Counted from the stretch's first letter, positions 32,358 through 40,859 are shown. The stretch: DNA of 53,157 nucleotides from Bacteroidales bacterium (GCA_030524805.1 JAUNFY010000013.1:1-53157); one strand, 5' to 3'. A program made the numbers and translations. The notes: generated from the letters alone by a model not told the origin.

Positions 32358-34787
32358 TCATTCGTCGGGTTCGGGCTCGCCGAGGTGGTCGGTGTTGAAC
32401 TCTCCGCCGTCGTTCCAGTTGCCGTCGTGGTCGAGTTCGTCTGGTTTGATGGCGGGTTCGTCGGGTTTGTCGGGGTTTTCCGGTTCTTCATCGTCTTCGC
32501 CGAGGTTCTTGTCGATGCTTCCGGGGTTTTTCCACGAGTCGTCGCCCGTATCCTTGTCGTCGGGCATGACGTCGGGATAATCCGGATTGGTAGGATTGTC
32601 GGGATCCGAGCCGAGCCAGCGCTGGTAGACCGTGCCGACATACCATTTCATGAAGTCGACGATGGTCTCTATCTTTCCGATCACCACCGAGATGTCGCCA
32701 CTGTCGGGATTATGGCCGGAGTTGTCGAGGATGCTGTCGAAGTCGGTCGACTGCAGCCATTGTAGAAACTCATATACTGTCTTTGCTCCGAGAGTGGTGA
32801 AGTCGGGGTTGTCCGGGTCGTAGGGACCTGTGCCGGGGCCGGTGATCTCTTTGTAGAAATCGGGGCCGAGCATCCAGCTCATGAAGTCGAATATGATAAG
32901 GCCTACGGGATTGGTCCATGCCTCGTCCCAGTCTTCCGGTGTGCCGCCGATGACGTGACCGTATTCGTCGGTGAAAAACCAGCTGATGAACTTCCAGAAA
33001 TAGTAGTCGAGATATTCCGAGGGGGAGTGGTTGTCGCCTTCGCCCACCGAGCCGGAGTATTCGCCGCCGAAGAGCCAGCGGATGAAGTCGATGAAGCTTC
33101 CGGGCGGTATATTGGGGTCGGCGCCCCCTATCGGGAAGGTGATGACAGTTTCCCAAGGGCCGGAATTGCCGATGAACATGTCGCTGAAAAACCAGTAGTC
33201 GTCTTCAAGCGGCCACTGCGTGATGGTGATGTGGAAGAGCACCCTGCCGCCGATGCGCACGTAGAGCCGTTCGCTGACCGGTTCCTTGCCGGCGCCCAGT
33301 TCATGTTTCGTCACCACGAGGATCCGGGCCCCTTTCTCGAGGATGGGGCGGGTAACGAAGAAGTTGTCGCTCTCCATCAGCTGCGCCTTGGTGAATTCCC
33401 CTTCTTCGCCGAGACGGAACTCCCACTGGTCGATGGGCACTGAGGAGTTGATGATGAACGTGTTGCCCACGCCGGCGCTGCCGGTGAGGTTGATGTTGCG
33501 CCTCGACACCGACACCCAGTCCGACCCCTGATACATCACGTCGTTTTCCACCAGACACCAGTCGGTGATTTCCGCCACTATCTTGATGTTGTTGTTGTCG
33601 TAAGCCTCGTCGGGGGTAGGCTCGCCGGGGCCGAGCACCGACTTTATGGTGATGGTGTATTGATGGTTGCGCAGTATGTCGATGAGGTTGCCGTCGGCGT
33701 TGCAGATGTCGATGCGGTAGTAGCTCATCTCGGAGCCTCCGTTGTAGTATCCGCCCACCACGAGGGCAGGGCGCTGCGCGTGGTTGACGTCGCGCAGATG
33801 TCCGGGGCCTCCGTTGATGCCCTTCATCAGCACATCGCCCTCCGGCACGTAGCAACTGTATTCAAACACTCCGTCATTGACGCTCTCCGGGTAGTCCCAG
33901 CGGTAGAACCTGTCGTTGTCGGCGGCAAGCGAGGGGGAGATGGCGTAGTAGTAGGGATGTCCGGTCTCGTCGTGGGTGCCTGATATCTTGGCTGTTTCGG
34001 GCAATTGCATGATGGAGGTCGACGGGCGGTAGAAATATACCGACCGGAAGTCGAACAGCCCGCTCTTGCGGAGGTCTTCGTGCAGGTCGATGTCGAAGCG
34101 CGCGAGTGAGCGCATGAGGCATGACTCTACCGAGAATTGTGCCCCGTTGGCGGTCTTTATCACCATGTTGGGCATACCCCACATCACAAACGGCGCTTCC
34201 GTGTCTTCGGGCGTCAGCGGCGTGTGTATTTCGGCCGGATCGCTGCCGTCGGTCGCCAGACGAGTCGTCATCAGCTCGCGTATTTTGCTGTAGGTCAGTG
34301 TGGCGCCTGATGCGGCTGCCTGCTCCACTTCGGCGAGCATGGCGTCGGCGTTGGCCATGATGCAGATTTTGAGTTCCTTGTTCTTGATGGCTTGAGTCAC
34401 TTTCGTGACGAATCCTGCGTAGTAGAGTGTCGGGTCGGCCTCGTCGGGTCGCAGGTAATAGCTGTGAAGTGTCTCCACGTAGCGGTCGGGGCGTCCGTTG
34501 CCGTCGGCGGTGAAGAGCATCACCGACACCTCGTTTATCCTGTTCTCGCGGTCATCATCGAGCACGACGCCTCTGGTGGGCATCTCCCGGCGGTTGGCGG
34601 GAGTGTGTATCTGCATGTCGATGGCTATTCTGCCGTCGCCCGCGGGCTGTTGCTCAGCCTCGTCGCAGTTGTCGTAGTAGTCGTAGATAAGGCTGTCGCA
34701 CGACGCCGTGGCCGACACCGCAGCCAGAAGCAGCAGTGTCCGCATCACCCGTAACAAATCCTTTATGTGCGTAGCCTTTGTCATCAT
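32358..34787 (-). CDS. Fimbrillin-like lipoprotein with C-terminal Trp-repeat extension (809 aa)
   Basis: The lipoprotein signal ends at TASC-D (Cys 30), and the candidate protease site MPTR-G is at Arg 72. Residues about 75-430 are fimbrillin-like (RINEVSVMLFTADG, MRSLARFDIDLHE, MSYYRIDICN, LRNHQYTITIKSV). Residues about 435-550 match the second domain of the 541-aa protein (GSDWVSVSRRNINLTG). Beyond that common part, residues 564-726 hold five spaced copies of a motif like [FY]-[DEK]-F-[ILM]-x-W-[LFMY]. A tail rich in Asp, Pro and Glu follows (727-809). I do not recognise this extension. The gene lies 18 bases downstream of the anchor gene and 70 bases before the 1030-aa gene. Confidence 0.75.
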   Translation of the reverse strand: MMTKATHIKDLLRVMRTLLLLAAVSATASCDSLIYDYYDNCDEAEQQPAGDGRIAIDMQIHTPANRREMPTRGVVLDDDRENRINEVSVMLFTADGNGRPDRYVETLHSYYLRPDEADPTLYYAGFVTKVTQAIKNKELKICIMANADAMLAEVEQAAASGATLTYSKIRELMTTRLATDGSDPAEIHTPLTPEDTEAPFVMWGMPNMVIKTANGAQFSVESCLMRSLARFDIDLHEDLRKSGLFDFRSVYFYRPSTSIMQLPETAKISGTHDETGHPYYYAISPSLAADNDRFYRWDYPESVNDGVFEYSCYVPEGDVLMKGINGGPGHLRDVNHAQRPALVVGGYYNGGSEMSYYRIDICNADGNLIDILRNHQYTITIKSVLGPGEPTPDEAYDNNNIKIVAEITDWCLVENDVMYQGSDWVSVSRRNINLTGSAGVGNTFIINSSVPIDQWEFRLGEEGEFTKAQLMESDNFFVTRPILEKGARILVVTKHELGAGKEPVSERLYVRIGGRVLFHITITQWPLEDDYWFFSDMFIGNSGPWETVITFPIGGADPNIPPGSFIDFIRWLFGGEYSGSVGEGDNHSPSEYLDYYFWKFISWFFTDEYGHVIGGTPEDWDEAWTNPVGLIIFDFMSWMLGPDFYKEITGPGTGPYDPDNPDFTTLGAKTVYEFLQWLQSTDFDSILDNSGHNPDSGDISVVIGKIETIVDFMKWYVGTVYQRWLGSDPDNPTNPDYPDVMPDDKDTGDDSWKNPGSIDKNLGEDDEEPENPDKPDEPAIKPDELDHDGNWNDGGEFNTDHLGEPEPDE

Positions 34788-34805
34788 CTATTTTGTGTCA
34801 TCATA

Positions 34806-35858
34806 TCATTCCACCCAGATGTCTTCCGTCACCACCTTCCAGGAATTGATGTAGATAAAGGCGTTCATCCATTCGTTGCTCTCGGTGAGGAAGAAAGTCA
34901 TGTTATATTCATCCTGCCGGTCGAGATATTCCTGATCGGTCATGTCGTGTTTGTATTTTCCTTTCACCATCAGCGCGTAGTCGATGAGCGGGATCCGGAA
35001 TACAGCTTTGCGCGAGTCGCCGCTGTTGTGCCACGCCGTGAGAATCGGCTTGTGGTCGGTCATGAGTCGGCCGAGGGTCATGTCGGCAACGACTGCCGAT
35101 ATCATGCTTTTTTCCGCTTCTTCGTCGCCGCTGCGCAGGATTTCGGCAGATCCTCCGCTCACCGACCAGGGATGGAAGGTGAGGGGTTCGTCGTCGAGCA
35201 CGGTGTTGTCCCAGTCCATCAGTCCGTTGTTGTCTTCTACCGTGAAACTATATTCATCAGGGTTGATTTCCTTTCCGGAGAGCGACTGGAGCACTACCTT
35301 GAGCCTGTTGGTGTTTTTGACAAGGGGCATCTTCAGGCGCACTTTCTGCCCCTCGCCTTCGGGGAGAGTGGCGGTAATCTGGCCGTGGAAGAGGGCGTTC
35401 AGGCCGCCGTCGGTCTTTATCTCGCTGCCGGTGCCGTCGGGGTTGGGGGTCCGTGTCATTCGGCATTGTAGATGCTCGCGGCGGCTTGTGGAGTGGTCGA
35501 TTTCGGGTATTGAAAAAGACACTCCGTCGTCGTGCGCCCCTTCTCCGCACCAGGCCACCATCTGGTAGTCGCCGGCCGGGATGTCGAGGCGCATGGTGTA
35601 GCCTTCCTGCCTGAGGATATCGCCGCGTTCTGTGGCGCTCATCACGTGCGCGCCGGTGGCGGCGTCGAATACGTGAAGAGTGACCGCCTCCACTTCCGAC
35701 GGGAAAGCATCGGCCCACTTCAGGTTGTGGTCGTAGACAAACTGCAGTTCGTAGACCGTCTCGCAGTCGCCTTCCTCATCGTAGATCCACGATTCGCACG
35801 AGGTGAAGAGCACTGCGAGCATTATGGCCCAGAGATATGTCGCTTTAAGGTTTCTCAT
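34806..35858 (-). CDS. FimB/Mfa2 family fimbrial anchor subunit
   Basis: This 350-residue lipoprotein (LFTSC-E, Cys 21) has the hallmark N-terminal block of the FimB/Mfa2 family: CETVYELQFVYDHNLKWADAF, then EVEAVTLHVFDAATG and GDYQMVAWCG. The C-terminal domain ends in WMNAFIYINSWKVV. In Porphyromonas gingivalis, Mfa2 stays lipid-linked in the outer membrane and anchors the fimbrial shaft while limiting its length. It lacks the TR-A maturation site seen in its neighbours, as expected for an anchor. It directly follows the major subunit gene after a gap that contains a hairpin. Confidence 0.9.
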   Translation of the reverse strand: MRNLKATYLWAIMLAVLFTSCESWIYDEEGDCETVYELQFVYDHNLKWADAFPSEVEAVTLHVFDAATGAHVMSATERGDILRQEGYTMRLDIPAGDYQMVAWCGEGAHDDGVSFSIPEIDHSTSRREHLQCRMTRTPNPDGTGSEIKTDGGLNALFHGQITATLPEGEGQKVRLKMPLVKNTNRLKVVLQSLSGKEINPDEYSFTVEDNNGLMDWDNTVLDDEPLTFHPWSVSGGSAEILRSGDEEAEKSMISAVVADMTLGRLMTDHKPILTAWHNSGDSRKAVFRIPLIDYALMVKGKYKHDMTDQEYLDRQDEYNMTFFLTESNEWMNAFIYINSWKVVTEDIWVE

Positions 35859-35892
35859 TGTTATCTATCAATCGCTTGTTGCTTTCGTTGGT

Positions 35893-35922
35893 GGGGCAGG
35901 TGGGTTTCACGCCACCTGTCCC
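35893..35922 (-). promoter_or_regulatory. Intercistronic hairpin between mfa1-like and mfa2-like genes
   Basis: GGGGCAGGTGG and CCACCTGTCCC form an 11-base stem with one imperfect pair and an 8-base loop, in the 127-base gap after the major subunit. There is no T run, so it is not a full terminator. It may stabilise the 3' end of the upstream mRNA or reduce read-through, giving more shaft subunit than anchor. Confidence 0.45.
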
Positions 35923-35985
35923 TGTCTATGATTCCGGGGGGCTGGAGCGTGCTGTGCGCGGGTCAGCCGGTCCCGGGGTGTATGA

Positions 35986-37746
35986 TTACTTCAAGTCAAC
36001 GTCCTGATGCACGGTCTTCCATTTCAGCGGATGGATCTCAGCCTCGAGTTCCACGATTTCGTCGGGTTTGGCGGGGATGATGATCTGGTCCGGGTCGTAG
36101 ATGGGTGAGCCAAGACCCTTGATGGTCTTCAATGTCACCTCGTAGGCGTGGTTGCGCACGAGGCCTTTCTTGCGCGACACGTTGCCCGACTCGTCGTTGT
36201 AGAGAAGGTCGTGGAGGATAGGTTCGGAATAGAAGCACATGCCTTCCTTGTAGCAGAGCACCGGGTCGAACTTCTTGAGGGCCTCCACGGCTGCGTTGAG
36301 GTCGTCTTCGTTGATCTTGTCGGGGTTGTTGCCGTAGTTGAGGAAAGGCACTACGCCGAGGGTGCTTCCGTCGGGATTCTCGTCGCGGCGCAGGTCGATC
36401 ATGGGTGCCCAGTCGTTCGACTCCACTGTGCTGCCGTCATTGCCAGGTTTGTGGAATGTCAGCCCTAACTTGATGAGCTCGTTGGCCACGGTCTTGCGGT
36501 AAGCATCCATGGTGATGAAGAATTTGCGGGTGCCGGTCACGTCGATGAGGTCTTGCATCGGCTCGCCTTTCTCGTCGCAGAGTATGGCCTTGACTATTAC
36601 AGCAGTGTAGAGGTCGGATGTGTTTTCCTGCGGATAATACATCCATTCCTTCTCATTGTTGACATTGTTTTCCATCTGGTCGAATGTCTTGTAGTAGTAG
36701 TCGCTCTTGTCGTCGAGGAACTTGCCGTCGCTGCCGGTTGCGTTCCATGCCACGAGAGCCGGTGCCGTTGCCCAGTAGCTGCGCGGATAGAGTTTCGATT
36801 TCCAGTCCATCACGTCGTAGCTCTCATTACCTTCGAGGCTCTTGACGAGATATGATTTCTTGGTGCGCTGGGTGATTTCGACCGCGAGCACCTTGGGATA
36901 GATCTTCACGATCTCGCCGTCGAACGAAACCTCCGTCGGCTTCACTCTTTCGGGCTGGTCAAGCTCGCTGACGAGGTGTATGCGGCTGTTGATGCGCTCC
37001 ACGTCGATATGCACCGTCTCATGCTCGACCTCGTTGCCTTCGGCGTCGTAGTATTTGCCTGTGGTCTCGTCTCTCTTCTCGTCGGCTGTGATGAAAGCCT
37101 TTTCCGGAATCTCAGTCACGTTGACCAGGCTTTCGGTGCCGTCAGCCGCAAACTTGATGTAGCTTGAGTTCGACATCATGAGGGGCTCCTTCGGAGTCTT
37201 TCCGCTTGCGTCAAGTTCTACCTCAAATGCGCCTACCGAATTCAGCATGGTAGTCATGGTCGGCTTGTTTTGTGTCAGCGACAGTTCGTTGATTGTGTTG
37301 CCGTTCTGGTCGTAGGGTTTGTCAACGCCGTTGATGACGCAGAGCACGTATTTGGGGCGTACTCCCTCCTTGATGGTGAGTTTTACCTGCGCCTCGAGGA
37401 GATTTTCCTGTGTATGCTCCGGGGTAAAGTCTTTGTTGGACGTAAACTCAGGTGTTGCGGCTGAGAAGAAGTCGCCGTTTGCCTTGAAGAATACGAGAGT
37501 GACGTTCTTGATGTCCGACTCGTTGCCTTTGCCGATTTCAAAATTGTCGAGATCTTCGTTGGTTTCGTCGGCTCTTGTCTGCACGTCTGTTGCGTTGCGG
37601 ATCACGAAACTTACCACGTTCTGTCCGTCTGCAACCGGTTGGCTGAGGTCATTGCCCTTGTTGAGGTCCATGTCGCTGCTGCACGATGCAGCCGACACTA
37701 GAAACATAGCGGCAATTCCGATTCTGGATAATTGCTTGAAATTCAT
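35986..37746 (-). CDS. Mfa1-like major fimbrial subunit
   Basis: This 586-residue lipoprotein precursor (SAASC-S, Cys 22) carries the candidate maturation site VQTR-A at Arg 58. In P. gingivalis, trypsin-like gingipains cut at the equivalent place to expose the assembly groove. Mfa1 features include IKNVTLVFFKANGDF, the central long variable region, RSYWATAPALV, the KKGLVRNHAYEVTLKTIKG block (about residue 530), and the C-terminal donor-strand-like end HPLKWKTVHQDVDLK. It is the longest candidate for the shaft subunit and is placed just before the anchor gene, as in mfa1-mfa2. The start follows the OmpA-type gene by 43 bases. Confidence 0.9.
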   Translation of the reverse strand: MNFKQLSRIGIAAMFLVSAASCSSDMDLNKGNDLSQPVADGQNVVSFVIRNATDVQTRADETNEDLDNFEIGKGNESDIKNVTLVFFKANGDFFSAATPEFTSNKDFTPEHTQENLLEAQVKLTIKEGVRPKYVLCVINGVDKPYDQNGNTINELSLTQNKPTMTTMLNSVGAFEVELDASGKTPKEPLMMSNSSYIKFAADGTESLVNVTEIPEKAFITADEKRDETTGKYYDAEGNEVEHETVHIDVERINSRIHLVSELDQPERVKPTEVSFDGEIVKIYPKVLAVEITQRTKKSYLVKSLEGNESYDVMDWKSKLYPRSYWATAPALVAWNATGSDGKFLDDKSDYYYKTFDQMENNVNNEKEWMYYPQENTSDLYTAVIVKAILCDEKGEPMQDLIDVTGTRKFFITMDAYRKTVANELIKLGLTFHKPGNDGSTVESNDWAPMIDLRRDENPDGSTLGVVPFLNYGNNPDKINEDDLNAAVEALKKFDPVLCYKEGMCFYSEPILHDLLYNDESGNVSRKKGLVRNHAYEVTLKTIKGLGSPIYDPDQIIIPAKPDEIVELEAEIHPLKWKTVHQDVDLK

Positions 37747-37789
37747 AGTTGATATTATTTTGTTATTTGTTTGTTTCGCTCGATTCTGG

Positions 37790-39193
37790 TTAGTCGTTCT
37801 GTTTAGAATCCTGCAATTCCTTCAGCTTGCCCTTGGCCCATTCCACATGGTTGCCGTCGCCGGCTTTTACCAGTCGGGCAGCGGCGGCATCGGCATCGCC
37901 ATGCTGCAGCGCGGCCACCGCCATGTTGTAGTTGGCAATCGCGTTGTCGGGATAATATTGCAATATAAGTGCGTTGATGGCGATGAATTCCGGACTTCCC
38001 GGTTCATGGCTCGAAGCTGCGATGAAGAATTCCTCGGCCGAGAGTCTGCCCGCGTCTTTGCTCATCACGGCCTCGATCACGTTTGCCGTCTCATAGTCTT
38101 TTATGGTGTAGTCTATGCGGTAGTCGCTGCGGCGCAGGAGCGGGTAGATGTTGCTGAGCAGATAGTCGTAGCTGTCGCGGTATTTCGCGCGTATCTCCGC
38201 TTCCTTGCTGTCAGGTTCGCGGTCTGAGTCGATGATGGCCAGGATTTCGTCGCGGTGGCTCAGCTGAAGCGTGTCGAGAGCCTGTTTTAGGCCTTCCCAG
38301 TTTTCGGCTTCCGACGATGTGATGAAGAGTTGAGCGGGAAGCCGGTAGGTGTCTTTCACGTAGTTGCTGAGCGCCTGGGTGCGTCCTTCGGCCAGGGTGG
38401 CGTTGGCAGAGTATTTTCCTTCCGGCGAGGCGTAGCCTTTGATGCTGATGGAGTTGACCTCGATGTCGGGGTCGCCGATTATTGTATCGATCGTAGCCCG
38501 TATTTTAGCAATCTCGTATGCGTTGTTGTGATAGTCGGGCCTTATATCGGTCTTGTTCACCGGGAAGTCGATGTAGGCGCTGCCTGAGAGGTTGCGTGTC
38601 TTGGTGTTTTTCTTCCTGTTGATAAGTTGCGATACTTCCGGAAGTTTCCACACTGGGGTTCCGAGTTCGAATTTCTTTTTGGCCCTGAGTGTCGCTACCG
38701 GTCCGAGTGTGGCCGTGTCGGAAAGCTGTGAGCAGCACCCGAAGCTCGACACTATCAGCATGAGTTCGCTTCCGTCCATTTCCGGTGTGTAAGGTGCGAC
38801 CGCTGTGTAGGCCACAGGCTTCAGCAGTTGCCTGTCGCCCGATTTGAACAGGAGTTCGGGATCGATAGGTTCCTGTCTTCCGACACGTTGGAGCTGGATA
38901 TAGCGCGAAGAACCGTATATGCCGATAGGGACGAGTAGTAAGGTGTCGTTGTCGTTTACGAGGGCCGGCGTAATGTCGATGGCGCGGTTGCGTCTCACCT
39001 CCAGTCCGCTCAGGTCGAGTGTCATGTCGACAGCCACAAATTTTCCGTTGCGCTGCACTGCGGCGCTGTCGGCGTGTATGCTTCCGATCGCTTCGGAGGC
39101 ATATCTGATGCCGGCTGAGCCAGACGTGGGAGCGATGGCGGACAGGAGCATCATTGCAGCCAATGATGATATGTTTCGTCTTGTTGTTGCCAT
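37790..39193 (-). CDS. DUF3868 / OmpA-domain outer-membrane protein
   Basis: This 467-residue protein has an N-terminal signal peptide without a clear lipobox, then a DUF3868 domain (about residues 25-200: GKFVAVDMTLDLSGLEVRRN, RAIDITPALVNDNDTLLLVPIGI). An OmpA-like peptidoglycan-binding domain follows (about 205-330: SISIKGYASPEGKYSANATLAEGRTQAL split by loops). The C-terminus is TPR-like (YPDNAIANYNMAVAALQHGD). DUF3868 and DUF3575 proteins commonly head Bacteroidales fimbrial operons. A role in anchoring or assembly at the outer membrane is inferred. It lies 64 bases after the DUF3575 gene. Confidence 0.88.
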   Translation of the reverse strand: MATTRRNISSLAAMMLLSAIAPTSGSAGIRYASEAIGSIHADSAAVQRNGKFVAVDMTLDLSGLEVRRNRAIDITPALVNDNDTLLLVPIGIYGSSRYIQLQRVGRQEPIDPELLFKSGDRQLLKPVAYTAVAPYTPEMDGSELMLIVSSFGCCSQLSDTATLGPVATLRAKKKFELGTPVWKLPEVSQLINRKKNTKTRNLSGSAYIDFPVNKTDIRPDYHNNAYEIAKIRATIDTIIGDPDIEVNSISIKGYASPEGKYSANATLAEGRTQALSNYVKDTYRLPAQLFITSSEAENWEGLKQALDTLQLSHRDEILAIIDSDREPDSKEAEIRAKYRDSYDYLLSNIYPLLRRSDYRIDYTIKDYETANVIEAVMSKDAGRLSAEEFFIAASSHEPGSPEFIAINALILQYYPDNAIANYNMAVAALQHGDADAAAARLVKAGDGNHVEWAKGKLKELQDSKQND

Positions 39194-39257
39194 AAGTAGT
39201 TTTGTTAGGTGTGTTTATTGCCTACTTAGGAATTGGAGATTAAACAACTATATCGTT

Positions 39258-39848
39258 TCAGAAAATATATTCAAGGTTTATTGCAAGTTCGGTAGGCCCG
39301 AAGTAATGGCGCGTCACGTCCTTGTCGGTCATCTTGCCGCAGCCAGCGCATTTATACACGTCGTAGACTGTGAATAGATACCCGACTCCGATTTCCGCTT
39401 CAAGGTTCCAGTGCTTGGAGAGCATCCAGGCATAGCCGTAGTTGATGCCTCCGCCGGCAACCCAACCTTGCCTGCGGGTGTCGCGAAGTGTGTTGAAGTC
39501 GATGCCGAAGAGTTTGCCGTCAAACCCGAAGCCGCCGATGTTGTACTTGCCTCCGAGCAGGTGCATGCCGACGAAGTGGCCGTGAAGTGCCTCGCAAAAC
39601 CAGTAGCGCACTTCAGGCTCGATAAACCAATGTTTCCATTTCCGCTCGGATGGCATGTCCCAGGCGTTAAGGCTGCCTGTCACTTCCAAACTCCATCTCG
39701 GCGCGACGCTTATCTCTGCTCCGATACCTGGACTCGCTGTTGCGTCGGATATCAGATTTGTCTTGATGCCGATCTGCTGGCTCCTACACTCTGATATTGT
39801 TAAAGTCGTTAGGATAGTGACAAAAATCAGTTTCTGGATTAGTCTCAT
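39258..39848 (-). CDS. DUF3575 family outer-membrane protein
   Basis: I choose ATG 39848 (MRLIQKLIFVTILT), giving 196 residues with a clean signal peptide. A longer frame from 39887 would begin inside the promoter. The mature protein has repeated aromatic beta-strands typical of a small outer-membrane barrel (IGIKTNLISDATASPGIGAE, EPEVRYWF, HFVGMHLLGGKYNIGG, GINYGYAW, NLEAEIGVGYLF) and ends with Phe (NLEYIF). It is recognised as DUF3575. Four Cys/Gly residues in YKCAGCGKM form a small loop of unknown use. It is the first gene of the fimbrial operon. Confidence 0.87.
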   Translation of the reverse strand: MRLIQKLIFVTILTTLTISECRSQQIGIKTNLISDATASPGIGAEISVAPRWSLEVTGSLNAWDMPSERKWKHWFIEPEVRYWFCEALHGHFVGMHLLGGKYNIGGFGFDGKLFGIDFNTLRDTRRQGWVAGGGINYGYAWMLSKHWNLEAEIGVGYLFTVYDVYKCAGCGKMTDKDVTRHYFGPTELAINLEYIF

Positions 39849-39884
39849 TTCCTCTAATCTGACGTTGTTGAGTTTTATACGACG

Positions 39885-39892
39885 CAAAATTA
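39885..39892 (-). promoter_or_regulatory. -7 box of the fimbrial operon promoter
   Basis: The minus strand reads TAATTTTG, 36 bases upstream of the chosen DUF3575 start. No TTTG is seen at the ideal -33 distance, so the promoter may need an activator. Confidence 0.6.
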
Positions 39893-39932
39893 GAAAAATT
39901 CTTTTAATATTTATTAACTAAAAACCAAATTA

Positions 39933-39940
39933 CCCCCCCC
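39933..39940. repeat. C8/G8 homopolymer upstream of the fimbrial promoter
   Basis: Eight C residues on the plus strand (G8 on the operon strand) lie about 40 bases upstream of the -7 box, in otherwise very AT-rich DNA. Such tracts can change length by slippage. Confidence 0.85.
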
Positions 39941-39974
39941 AGTTTAACCTATTTTAACATAATTTTAAATAAAT

Positions 39975-40004
39975 AAAGGTATGAACCATGCGATTCATAC
40001 CTTT
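39975..40004 (-). terminator. Terminator of the fabG-ispD-rluA unit
   Basis: AAAGGTATGAA (39975-39985), loop of 8, TTCATACCTTT (39994-40004) is a perfect 11-bp stem. On the minus strand it is followed by ATTTATTT. It lies about 175 bases after the rluA-type stop. The gap between (40005-40178) shows only a small hairpin (GGGCTG/CAGCCC near 40,090). Confidence 0.75.
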
Positions 40005-40178
40005 CAGCCGGTGTATATGTCTGTTTTTAATTTTTAGTCAATCCGCAGGAAATTCCGGCAAATTGCTACATGACGTCGTGTCTGATTCAGGGCTGTCGCA
40101 GCCCCTGAGTGGATTTCTAAGATTCCGGTGGAATCGCTCAAATTGCTTTGTGATGTCTCCGATTCCAGGGTGCTCGCT

Positions 40179-40859
40179 TCAGTTTGCTTTGGAGGTGGAG
40201 CCGATTATGGTGGTCATTTCCGGAAGCGGGTCGGTGTCGACGGCTATCGGTTGCTTCGAGACGGGGTGGATAAATTCTATCCTTTTTGCAAGCAGCGATA
40301 TTCCGCCGCCGGGGTTGCTGCGGCGCGCGCCATATTTGAGGTCGCCCTTTATGGGAGTGCCCGTCGACGAGAGCTGCACCCTTATCTGGTGTTTCCGTCC
40401 CGTGAGCAGCGTCACTTCCAGTATCGAATAGCGGTCGCCCTCGGCTATCACGCGGTAGTGAAGTTTCGAGAGTTTCGCACCCGGAGTCGCGGCGTCTGCC
40501 ACTCGTGTCTTGTTGGTGCGTCCGTCGGAAACGAGCCACGATTCGATGGTCGCTTCCTTCTCAGTCCGTTTCCCCTCTATCATCGCCCAGTAGGTCTTGT
40601 GGATTTCCCCTTTCTTCAGCATCTCGTTGAGGCGGCTCAATGCTTTCGAGGTTTTGGCAAACACCACCACACCCGTCACGGGCCGGTCGATGCGGTGCAC
40701 CACCCCGCAGAAAACGTTGCCCGGCTTCTGATATTTTTCCTTCAGATAAGCCTTGATTGTCTCCGAGAGGGGAGTGTCGCCCGTCTTGTCGCCCTGCACT
40801 ATCTCGCCGGCTTCCTTGCGCACTATTATTATATGGTTGTCTTCATAGAGTGGTGTCAT
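40179..40859 (-). CDS. RluA-family pseudouridine synthase
   Basis: This 226-residue enzyme converts uridine to pseudouridine in RNA. The catalytic motif HRIDRPVTGVVVFAK (catalytic Asp near residue 58) is clear, as are KTYWAMIEG, LLTGRKHQIRVQL and GDLKYGA. There is no S4 domain, so it is a short RluA/TruC-like member; the target site in rRNA or tRNA cannot be told. Its start overlaps the ispD 3' end by 17 bases, so the two are translationally linked. The C-terminal tail after DPLPEM is short and non-conserved. Confidence 0.92.
   Translation of the reverse strand: MTPLYEDNHIIIVRKEAGEIVQGDKTGDTPLSETIKAYLKEKYQKPGNVFCGVVHRIDRPVTGVVVFAKTSKALSRLNEMLKKGEIHKTYWAMIEGKRTEKEATIESWLVSDGRTNKTRVADAATPGAKLSKLHYRVIAEGDRYSILEVTLLTGRKHQIRVQLSSTGTPIKGDLKYGARRSNPGGGISLLAKRIEFIHPVSKQPIAVDTDPLPEMTTIIGSTSKAN

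Noticed and set aside
39900-40180. Search for an invertible promoter (inverted repeats flanking the fimbrial promoter)
   Set aside because: The only clear inverted repeat (39,975-40,004) is a terminator hairpin of the neighbouring operon; no matching distal arm flanks the promoter and no invertase gene is in the window.
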